This document shows, piece by piece, positions 1 through 5,761 of a stretch of 5,761 nucleotides of DNA. A program made the translations under genes and the position numbers. This stretch comes from BRH-c25 sp964619815 (GTDB taxonomy: Bacteria > Bacillota > Clostridia > Lutisporales > Lutisporaceae): assembly GCA_964619815.1 (NCBI GenBank), contig CAZUGK010000208.1, positions 1-5,761 of the forward strand, in the 5' to 3' direction. The notes beneath the pieces are model-generated. The model was not told where the DNA came from. It saw only the letters and a program-made list of their open reading frames with translations, and searched no databases. The stretch's first letter is position 1; each line of letters begins with the position of its first letter.

Positions 1-91
1 GAGAAATTTCAAAAACTGATGAGGTGAATCGCTCTCATTTGAAATATTTGAGGAATTTATATAAGATAAATCAGTATGTGGAACCATTTTA

Positions 92-798
92 TCAATTCTT
101 GAATTTGTTCACTTTGAATTTTTGGTGTGTAGCGTATCCCCGCTTCTTCACGGAGCCGATGAGAGAGATCCAAATGGCCTCTTCCTTACAGATGGTCTTG
201 CTGATATCCAGTTGCCCCAGTAGCAGGTGTGGATCGTCAGGAACGAGGGCATGGACATCGATTCCCTATTTTCTCGTTGCCTGAAAGTTTCTGGATAAAC
301 TGTATCAGCATTCGGGATAGAGTTTTCTGGTCTTCTGGAATGCAAAAGTGATGAGATTGTTTGAGCCAATTACGGAGGGATCGCTGTCAATGATCTGGCT
401 AGCGACTTCTGACCACCAGGTACGGAAGTGGTTGCTAGACTTCAACGATGATGTGGTAGTCGTGTCGGTAAGATCCAATGAGCTTCATCTGGATATGGTC
501 AAAAGCTTGCATTGTGCCAGATATGAAGGGCACATCCACGCCTTCAACCAACAAACAGTCCGGAGGCAGAGGATCAACATTGAACTTCGTCCCTGTGCCC
601 ATGGGAGAACAATAGTGTAGCCTCCATCGCTAATTGTCTTGACATAGGTCTTTCCCCGCGCAGGTATAATAAAGCTCCGCATAAGTGGTCGATTTGTTGT
701 CTTCGAACCAAAAAGCTTCGACCGGCTGATTACAGTTGTATGTAGGCTTTTCTCGACGGCAGAGTAAAGGATTGTCATTCTTGAACTGTCCGGCTAAC
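92..798 (-). pseudogene. Decayed coding region, unidentified
   Basis: No intact gene is visible in this stretch beyond the end of the ABC operon. Read on the minus strand it holds plausible peptide stretches. One frame runs from the ABC end to a TAA at 630-632, then continues open to a TAG at 435-437; this part includes VDVPFISGTMQAF and SYRHDYHIIVEV. The next frame over opens at 436 with SNHFRTWWSEVASQ and is cut by TGA at 305-307 and TAG at 266-268. It then reads GIDVHALVPDDPHLLLG and ends at TGA 92-94. The frame change falls exactly where one stretch stops and the next starts, as expected for one gene broken by an indel and nonsense mutations. I do not recognise the family; a mobile-element protein is possible but unsupported. 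Reading frames on the opposite strand look less protein-like. Bases 1-91 show only AT-rich sequence. Confidence 0.3.
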
Positions 799-2638
799 TT
801 ATATTGCCATGCCCTTTTTGAACTGGCTGTTGTAAAGGTTGGCATAAAAACCATTCAAAACAAGCAGTTCGCGATGCGTACCTGTTTCTACTACTCTTCC
901 GTCGTCTAAAACAATAATTTTATCTGCGTTTTTGATGGTAGAAAGGCGGTGTGCGATGACAAAACTCGTTTTTCCACGCATCAGTTTGAGCAGAGCACTC
1001 TGAATAATCAGTTCAGTCCGTGTATCAATTGAAGAAGTCGCTTCGTCAAGTATCAACACAGAGGATTGTGCAATCATCGCTCTCGCAATACTAAGCAATT
1101 GCCGCTGTCCCTGTGAAAGGTTGCCGCCATTATCGGTAAGAATTGTATCGTAACCCTGTGGTAATTGCATAATAAAGTCATGGGCATGTGCCAGCTTTGC
1201 TGCCTGTTCAACTTCTTCGTCCATCGCTGTCAGCTTACCGTAACGGATATTTTCGCGTATGGTGTCCGAGAAAAGGAAAGTATCTTGGAGTACCATTGAA
1301 ATGGACTGCCGCAGACTCTTTCGAGTAATGGCATTTATATTTTGTCCATCAATATAAATTGCTCCGCTATCAATGTCATAAAACCTGGTGAGCAAATTGA
1401 TAATGGTTGTTTTCCCCGCACCCGTAGGACCCACGATAGCAATTGTCTGACCTTTTTTTGCAGAAATGGTTGCCTCTTTAAGTATAGGTTTACCGGGTAT
1501 GTATGAAAAATTAACGGAGTCAATTTCCACGTTGCCTTCAATGTTCTTAATGTCTCTGGCATTATCCACGTCCTTTTCTTTTTCTTCATCCATTACCTCA
1601 AATACTCTCTCTGCGCCTGCAATGGCTGACTGGATAGTGCTGAAAAGGTTGAGAATATTATTGATCGGCTGAGTAAAATTACGCATATAGAGCAGGAAAG
1701 AAAATATTATTCCTACAGTGATTCCCGCAAATCCCCTTATTATTAAAATACCGCCGCAGACCGTGATAATCAAATAGGTCAGATTATTTATAGTGTTGTT
1801 CACCGGTTCCATGACGCTGCTTATCGCCTGTGCTTTTATAGAACTGGAGACAAGCTTTTCGTTGATTTCCTTAAAATGACCCTCTACTTCCTTTTCTCGG
1901 GAAAATACCTTAACAACTTTTTGGCCTGNNNNNNNNNNAAACCATCTCCTCTATATAACCGTTAAGCCGTCCAAGCTCAGATTGCTGCTCCGTAAAAAAC
2001 TTCTGGGACTTTATGGCAAGGACTTTTGATGTAAAGAACATCAGAGGTGTTGTCAGCAGCCCGATCAGCGTAAGCAGTGGGCTGAGCAGCAGCATCGCTA
2101 CCAGCATACCTACAATGCTGACAACGCCGGAAAAAAGTTGTACGACACTCTGCGAAAGTGTAAGGTTAATATTGTCAACGTCATTTGTCAGGCGGCTCAT
2201 GAGGTCACCGCTTGAATGGGTATCAAAATAATTGAGAGGCAACTTTTGCAGGCTGCTGAAAAGATCACTCCGAATACTTGCAGACGTTTTCTGGGCAACA
2301 CGGATCATCAAAAAATTCTGTATGTAAGTAGAAAAAGCCGAAACAAGGTAAATGAGAATCATGATAATACAGATGCGAGCAAGTCCAGCAATATCCTTAT
2401 TAGAAATGAACTCGTCAAATGTGTACCCGTTTAGTTGAATCCCGATAATGGTAATCAGCGTTGTAACAAGAGCACAGAAAAAAATAATGAGCAATATGTG
2501 CCACCGTTTACCAAGGTATATAATAATACGTTTAAGTGTTCCCTTAACGTCCTTAATTTCTGTTTTTTCTCTGTAAAGACGGGCGTTTGGCCCGGAGCGG
2601 CCTGTAATATCATGTGGCATCATGTTATTCTGTGGCAT
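799..2638 (-). CDS. Half-size ABC exporter, canonical-site subunit of a heterodimer (interrupted by an N gap)
   Basis: This is a multidrug-type ABC half-exporter with an N-terminal six-helix membrane domain fused to an ATPase. With the ten Ns removed it encodes 609 residues, a normal length. Membrane segments lie near residues 47-68, 86-108, 165-206 and 281-315. The ATPase has Walker A GPTGAGKT (400-407), Q-loop Gln448, signature LSQGQ (504-508), Walker B VLILDE with catalytic Glu529, and H-loop His560. The canonical Glu and His together with the altered signature match the TM288/LmrD/YfiC-type partner of heterodimeric exporters, so it should pair with the product of the upstream gene and export drugs or lipid-like compounds; the substrate cannot be read from sequence. 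The start at 2638 is set by an AAGGAGGTG site seven bases upstream, and the gene overlaps the previous one by 14 bp, implying translational coupling. The open frame continues upstream of Met273 (1812) to the gap, so a separate start there is not needed. No clear terminator follows the TAA. Confidence 0.93.
1929..1938. other. Assembly gap of ten Ns inside the ABC gene
   Basis: Ten undetermined bases break the second ABC gene. As written they shift the frame: the left part is open in one frame up to Glu-Glu-Met-Val, and the right part resumes in another with Gly-Gln-Lys-Val-Val-Lys-Val-Phe. If the Ns are deleted, the flanks join as ATG GTT TCA GGC CAA, reading EEMV-S-GQKVVKVF, a conserved stretch of this exporter family. 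The Ns are therefore a placeholder between contig ends that abut, with no missing sequence. Confidence 0.9.
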
Positions 2639-4364
2639 TCAGGAGCACCTCCTTGCCAAGCTGTGAAACCGCTATGTTGCGATATACTTCATTGCTTTGC
2701 AGTAATTCTTTATGGGTACCTTTCGCAATAATGCTGCCATTATCAAGCATTAATATTGTATCCGCATCCATAAGGCCGGAGATACGCTGTGCAATAATGA
2801 TTATCGTGTTTCCGTTCATCTTTTTTGCAATTTCAAACTGCAAGCGCGCCTCAGTAGACAGGTCAACTGCACTTCTAGAATCATCAAAAATCAAGATTTT
2901 TGGATTTTTTAAAAGAGTTCTTGCTATGGAAAGGCGCTGTTTCTGCCCACCTGAAAAGTTTTTACCTCTTTGTTCAACTTGACTTTGTAATTTGTCGGAA
3001 AGAGCCTGAATAAAATCTTCTGCCTGAGCGATGTGGAGTGAGTCCCAGATTTCGGCCTCATCCGCTTCTTCATTGCCAAAATTCATATTTTCTTTAACTG
3101 TCCCTTGAAAAAGGACATTTTCCTGCAGCACGATCCCGATACTGCTACGCAGATGCTGTATTGGTATGGCCTTAATATCATAACCTCCAATCAGAACTTG
3201 TCCGCAGGTTGCCTCATACAGCCGGGGAATCAGGCTTACAACGGAACTTTTTCCTGAGCCAGTAGCTCCGATGATACCTATTGTCTGCCCTTCCTTAAAC
3301 ATGAAAGACAGGTTTTTCAGTACATAGTCTCCATTTTCCCCGTATCTGAAACTGACATTTTTGAACTCAATGTCATAATTTTTTGGCAATACTTGGGAGC
3401 TGCACTCCTTAATACTCGTTTCGCATTCCAAAACCTCTTTAATACGATCTGCTGATGCCTGTGCGCGTGAAATGTTTATAATCATACTGACAAGCATTAT
3501 TAGAGAGTTTGTTATCTGCACAAGATAATTCACAAACGCCATTATCTTGCCTACTTCAAGCTCTCTGAAAACGACCATATTACCTCCGAACCATAGGATC
3601 GCAACCACGCTCAGATTCATAATCAGAGTAGCTATCGGCATCAGCGTAAAGGTCAGGTTCTGTGCCTGTATGCTTTTTTCTGTAAATTCCGTATTCACTT
3701 TGCTGAAACGCGCATTTTGTTTGTCTTCCATATTGAAGGCTTTTACAACACGTACGCCCAGCAGATTTTCACGCATGACGGTATTAACCTTGTCTAGCCA
3801 AAGTTGCATCTGTGTGTAAAGCGGCACCGATTTCATCATTACAAATGCGACACAAGCGATGATAATAGGCAAAATGACACAGAAAACAATGGCAAGACGG
3901 GGACTCAGCAAAGAGGACATAACTATGCCGCCAATGCACAACAATGGTGAACGCACCATTCCACGCAGCAACATGAGAAACATGTTCTGAATTTGCATTA
4001 CATCGTTGGTCCGCCTTGTAATAAGTGACGATGTTTTGAAATGGTCAATTTCCGAATATGAAAGCGACTGTATTTTATGAAAGAGCTCTTCTCTCAAACT
4101 CCCTGCTAACATTACAGATGCAAATGAGGCAAAGCACACCGCAGCCTGCGCCGCCAATTAATCCTGTAAACGCACAAAGTACCATTTTGAGGCCTACAGA
4201 TAATATATACCCCAGATTTCTGTTTTGAACGCCTATATCCACAATATCTGACATAAGCGTGGGTTGTTGAAGGTCCATGAAAACTTCTACCAGCATCAAA
4301 AGAGGAGCAAGTAAAGAACAAATCAGAGCTATGCCTTTAAGATTTTTTTAATAAGTTGAAACAT
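2625..4364 (-). CDS. Half-size ABC exporter, degenerate-site subunit of a heterodimer (frameshifted near its start)
   Basis: This is the first half of the exporter pair; the reconstructed product has 579 residues. Membrane segments are predicted near residues 11-29, 53-88, 141-177, 237-262 and 274-297. The ATPase has Walker A GATGSGKS (366-373), Q-loop Gln414 and signature FSGGQ (470-474). Walker B is ILIFDD with Asp495 where the catalytic Glu should be, and Gln526 replaces the H-loop His (IIIIAQRI). This degenerate set is typical of TM287/LmrC/YfiB-type subunits and complements the downstream gene. The ATG at 4364 has AAAGGA seven bases upstream, but the frame hits TAG at 4331-4333. One extra A in the A7 run (4343-4349) restores a family-like start, MFQLIKKNLKGIALICSLL. 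A second shift, removing the base at 4134, rejoins the main frame (GGAGCGV then FASFASVMLAG). From 4157 down the frame is open for 510 codons, though its in-frame TTG there is not a credible start. Either these are sequence errors or the gene is a pseudogene. Confidence 0.85.
2646..2654 (-). promoter_or_regulatory. Ribosome binding site of the second ABC gene
   Basis: AAGGAGGTG on the minus strand lies seven bases before the ATG at 2638 and decides that start. It is embedded in the last codons of the upstream ABC gene (Lys-Glu-Val), so the two genes are likely translationally coupled. Confidence 0.85.
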
Positions 4365-4371
4365 AAATGTA

Positions 4372-4377
4372 TCCTTT
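4372..4377 (-). promoter_or_regulatory. Ribosome binding site of the first ABC gene
   Basis: AAAGGA on the minus strand sits seven bases before the ATG at 4364. It supports that ATG as the true start, upstream of the first frameshift. The 86-base space between this start and the MarR stop shows no promoter or terminator that I can support, only a short ATTCT-TT-AGAAT palindrome at 4418-4429. Confidence 0.7.
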
Positions 4378-4450
4378 CACTGTTTTGTAATTATTCAAAA
4401 ATGATGGCGTTATTTTTATTCTTTAGAATGGCAGTGATTATTTACAGTAT

Positions 4451-4891
4451 TCATCGCTCCGATCTTTTTGATTCTTTCAAGTCCAATGTATCAAGACTTT
4501 TACACAGCTTTGAAGTAATTGTAAGCATCTTTTCGATTTCTTCTTCCGAAATTTCCTTAAATACGATATTTGTAAATTTTTTCATGAATTCTTCTTCGGA
4601 TTTAATAGCGTTTTCAACAATTTCTCTGCCTTTATTTGTCAGGTAGATGTGCATCGTCCTTTGATCCTTTTCATCCCGTTTACGCAAAATAAGATTAAGT
4701 TGCTCCAGCCTTCCGAGCGCTTCTGTCATAGATGAAGGGCGCATATCCATTTGTTCTGCGAGATCTCGCTGGATAATTCCTTCATTTTTCGCGATTAGCT
4801 GCAGTAATTTTGACTGCCCGAAAAATAGACCACGTTTATGTTCTGACCTATGTGAAAAACGATGCATTTGCTTGCTTAGGCGGTTCAACAT
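4451..4891 (-). CDS. MarR-family transcriptional regulator, likely repressor of the exporter operon
   Basis: The open frame gives 146 residues, typical of MarR proteins. The winged helix-turn-helix spans about residues 29-88: an alpha-helical lead-in (LLQLIAKNEGI), the HTH with its recognition helix (QRDLAEQMDMRPSSMTEALGRLEQ), and a charged wing (RKRDEKDQRTMHIYLT) with conserved Asp and Arg, followed by TNKGRE. Long helices at the two ends should form the dimer interface. It is the first gene of the operon with two ABC half-exporters, a common arrangement in which the regulator represses pump expression until a ligand binds. The ATG at 4891 has no ribosome binding site. A better start at 4924 has one but is separated by an in-frame amber codon, so the gene may be truncated at its N-terminus, mis-sequenced, or restarted after the stop. 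The family call is secure; the ligand is unknown. Confidence 0.9.
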   Translation of the reverse strand: MLNRLSKQMHRFSHRSEHKRGLFFGQSKLLQLIAKNEGIIQRDLAEQMDMRPSSMTEALGRLEQLNLILRKRDEKDQRTMHIYLTNKGREIVENAIKSEEEFMKKFTNIVFKEISEEEIEKMLTITSKLCKSLDTLDLKESKRSER

Positions 4892-4938
4892 ATTATATAG
4901 CTATATAGCATCCTGATTCTGCATTTGACTACCTTCTC
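4892..4938 (-). other. Probable original 5' end of the MarR gene, with an amber codon
   Basis: An ATG at 4922-4924 is preceded at seven bases by GAGAAGG (4932-4938). It reads MQNQDAI, then TAG (4901-4903), then LYN, and continues in frame into the Met at 4891. The peptide joins naturally to the dimerisation helix (LYNMLNRLSKQMHR), so the gene was probably 157 codons long with a single-base change creating the stop. This is inferred from frame and the position of the ribosome binding site. Confidence 0.65.
4894..4907. repeat. 14-bp perfect palindrome in the MarR leader
   Basis: TATATAGCTATATA is self-complementary over 14 bp and lies between the well-supported MarR ATG (4924) and the later ATG (4891), overlapping the amber codon. 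It could be an additional protein-binding site or a chance product of AT-rich sequence. It does not share the sequence of the operator palindromes upstream. Confidence 0.4.
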
Positions 4939-4959
4939 AATGTTATTTAGTTCTCTAGT

Positions 4960-4979
4960 ATATTTAGGTACCTAAATAT
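4960..4979. promoter_or_regulatory. Likely MarR operator, 20-bp perfect palindrome
   Basis: ATATTTAGGTACCTAAATAT is a perfect palindrome over 20 bp. It sits directly downstream of the minus-strand -10 box and covers the expected transcription start, the usual place for a repressor site. Dimeric MarR proteins bind palindromes of about this size, and the first gene transcribed is a MarR regulator, so autoregulation is the simplest reading. Confidence 0.75.
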
Positions 4980-4980
4980 C

Positions 4981-5009
4981 AGTATATAAATGCTATCTCA
5001 TAGTGACAA
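4981..5009 (-). promoter_or_regulatory. Sigma-A-type promoter of the MarR-ABC operon
   Basis: On the minus strand TTGTCA (5004-5009) and TATACT (4981-4986) are separated by 17 bp, close to consensus for a housekeeping promoter. Transcription should begin near 4974, inside the 20-bp palindrome, leaving a leader of about 50 bases before the ATG at 4924. Confidence 0.75.
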
Positions 5010-5013
5010 CGAT

Positions 5014-5033
5014 AATATTAGGCACCAAAATAA
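5014..5033. promoter_or_regulatory. Second, imperfect copy of the operator
   Basis: This site aligns with the perfect palindrome at 14 of 20 positions. The core TTAGGCACCAAAATA matches TTAGGTACCTAAATA at 13 of 15. It lies just upstream of the -35 box, and its centre is 54 bp (about five helical turns) from the first operator, so two bound dimers would lie on the same face of the DNA. It is inferred to be an auxiliary MarR site. Confidence 0.5.
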
Positions 5034-5043
5034 ATTTTTAAAA

Positions 5044-5063
5044 AAGTCATTGCAAGTCATTGC
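5044..5063 (+). repeat. Tandem 10-bp direct repeat
   Basis: AAGTCATTGC occurs twice back to back without mismatch, in the intergenic region. One helical turn per copy is compatible with a protein-binding direct repeat, but two copies could also be slippage. No function is assigned. Confidence 0.5.
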
Positions 5064-5087
5064 ACTGCTTTAGAATGATGATATAAA
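5060..5087 (+). promoter_or_regulatory. Candidate promoter toward the oxidoreductase
   Basis: TTGCAC (5060-5065) and TATAAA (5082-5087) are spaced by 16 bp on the plus strand, overlapping the end of the tandem 10-mer. It would give a leader of more than 200 bases. A second weak candidate, TTTCAA and TATAGT with 18 bp between (5177-5206), lies nearer the gene. Neither is decisive in such AT-rich sequence. Confidence 0.3.
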
Positions 5088-5095
5088 CATATCCT

Positions 5096-5127
5096 GTTGT
5101 GCTTATAGTGGGGTGCATCAGCACAAC
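5096..5127 (+). repeat. Inverted repeat able to form a hairpin
   Basis: GTTGTGCT (5096-5103) and AGCACAAC (5120-5127) are perfect complements around a 16-base loop. An alternative tight hairpin uses GTGC (5113-5116) and GCAC (5121-5124). No T run follows on either strand, so it is not a standard terminator. It could shape the leader of the oxidoreductase transcript if transcription starts upstream. Confidence 0.35.
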
Positions 5128-5300
5128 TTTGGTTGAAATTCCATATAAAGCTAGAACTTAAGTTAGAAAACTTATCTTTCAAATATTTTTAATTTGGTTT
5201 TATAGTTATGTAATATCTGAGCCGTAGAGCAATTTAAGTGGGTTTTTCCTAGCTAATTTTCCTATCTAATTTATCATCCAATAAGGGATAATTACTCACT

Positions 5301-5305
5301 GAGGT
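5301..5305 (+). promoter_or_regulatory. Ribosome binding site of the oxidoreductase
   Basis: GAGGT lies six bases before the ATG at 5312 and supports that start. The remaining sequence from about 5207 to 5300 is AT-rich and shows nothing further that I can support. Confidence 0.6.
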
Positions 5306-5311
5306 TAGATA

Positions 5312-5761
5312 ATGGAAAATGAGCAAAAAATCACTGGAAAAGAAATTTCATTCTGGCTAGATACATCTCCTGTTACAAATTTCCCTAAACTTGACAAAAG
5401 GTTGAAAGTCGACGTGGTGATTTTGGGGGGCGGTATTGCAGGTATAACCTCTGCAGCATTGTTAATGGAAATTGGGTATACAGTAGCATTAATAGAAGCA
5501 GATCGAATAGTAAAAGGAGTGACAGTTGGAACCACAGCTAAGATCAGTGTGGCACCCAATATTATTTACAAGAACCTTATCTCTAAATTAGGTATTTCAA
5601 AAGCCCAGGATTTTGCTAATGCCAATATTAAGGCAGTTGAGAAGATAGTTGATATTATAAGAGATTGGAACATTGACTGTGAGTTTCAACGCCTTCCTCT
5701 TTACATTTACACAGAGTCTGGTGAGGGAATTAATGAGATCAGAGGTGAATTTGAAGCAGCA
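5312..5761 (+). CDS. FAD-dependent oxidoreductase, DadA/YhfW-like (N-terminal part, runs off the window)
   Basis: The frame is open for 150 codons to the end of the window. After a short leader carrying SFWLDTSPV and FPKLDK, residues 34-62 form a Rossmann dinucleotide-binding unit: a beta strand (DVVILGG), the GxGxxG-type loop GGGIAG (39-44), and Glu62 at the end of the second strand, expected to bind the ribose of FAD. GTTAKIS (73-79) occupies the place of the TTGHTTAK-like motif in YhfW of Bacillus subtilis, and the leader also resembles that protein. In that group the full protein is about 500 residues with a C-terminal Rieske [2Fe-2S] domain, so roughly two thirds is missing here and the Rieske domain cannot be checked. 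Related enzymes oxidise amino acids or amines; the substrate is unknown. It is transcribed away from the MarR operon and probably unrelated to the exporter. Confidence 0.85.
   Translation, partial: MENEQKITGKEISFWLDTSPVTNFPKLDKRLKVDVVILGGGIAGITSAALLMEIGYTVALIEADRIVKGVTVGTTAKISVAPNIIYKNLISKLGISKAQDFANANIKAVEKIVDIIRDWNIDCEFQRLPLYIYTESGEGINEIRGEFEAA

Noticed and set aside
687..723. Inverted repeat GGTCGA / TCGACC as a transposon end or terminator
   Set aside because: The arms are only 6 bp with a 25-base spacer, no T run follows, and no matching partner or target duplication is seen.
2435..2982. Plus-strand open frames opposite the ABC genes
   Set aside because: They lie antisense to strongly conserved ATPase and membrane-domain sequence, and their translations show no recognisable domain. 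The same applies to 3547-3819 and 1466-1672.
4331..4364. Programmed slippage at the A7 run as a way of expressing the first ABC gene
   Set aside because: A second, opposite shift is needed about 210 bases later and no slippery sequence is seen there. Two independent recoding events in one transporter gene are unlikely compared with sequence error or mutation.
4901..4903. Amber codon in the MarR frame read as pyrrolysine
   Set aside because: Some Bacillota carry pyrrolysine genes, but nothing in this window shows such machinery. A MarR regulator is not a known user, and the other genes here show ordinary defects.
5096..5127. Rho-independent terminator in the intergenic region
   Set aside because: The stem is good, but no T run follows on either strand, and no gene ends nearby.
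5305..5559. Minus-strand open frame of 84 codons across the start of the oxidoreductase
   Set aside because: It is antisense to the clear FAD-binding motif of the plus-strand gene and starts without a ribosome binding site.
1..5761. CRISPR array, tRNA, rRNA or complete insertion sequence
   Set aside because: No regularly spaced repeats, cloverleaf-like sequence, ribosomal RNA sequence or intact transposase were seen.

Overview
The window looks like draft sequence from a low-G+C Bacillota, most likely a Clostridia member. This rests on strong Shine-Dalgarno sites, an AT-rich intergenic region, a MarR plus two half-size ABC exporter operon, and a YhfW-like oxidoreductase. The genus cannot be fixed from the sequence alone.

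Layout. Bases 1-798 hold no intact gene, only minus-strand peptide stretches broken by stops and a frame change, which I read as an unidentified decayed coding region. Bases 799-4924 are a minus-strand operon, transcribed from right to left: a MarR-family regulator (4451-4891, with a likely original start at 4924), a first half-ABC exporter (4364-2625), and a second half-ABC exporter (2638-799) that overlaps the first by 14 bp. The two half-transporters carry the signatures of a heterodimeric exporter. The first has a degenerate ATP site (Asp for the catalytic Glu, Gln for the H-loop His). The second has a canonical Walker B and H-loop but an LSQGQ signature. Bases 4925-5311 form an AT-rich intergenic region. 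It contains a good minus-strand promoter, a perfect 20-bp palindrome at the expected transcription start, and a second diverged copy of that palindrome just upstream of the -35 box. At 5312 a divergent plus-strand FAD-dependent oxidoreductase begins and runs off the window.

How it fits together. The MarR protein probably represses its own operon through the paired palindromes, and the two ABC halves form one drug or small-molecule exporter in the cytoplasmic membrane. The oxidoreductase is a separate unit that shares the intergenic region.

Quality and damage. The operon carries four separate disruptions. There is an in-frame amber codon at codon 8 of the MarR frame. The first ABC gene has a one-base loss in a seven-A run and a one-base gain about 210 bases later, which together restore frame. 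A ten-N gap lies in the second ABC gene, and deleting the Ns gives a perfect in-frame join. The gap is clearly an assembly artefact. The other three may be sequencing errors or real decay. I found no evidence for a new biological system; the operon type is known, and the most informative signals are the operator pair and the lesions.
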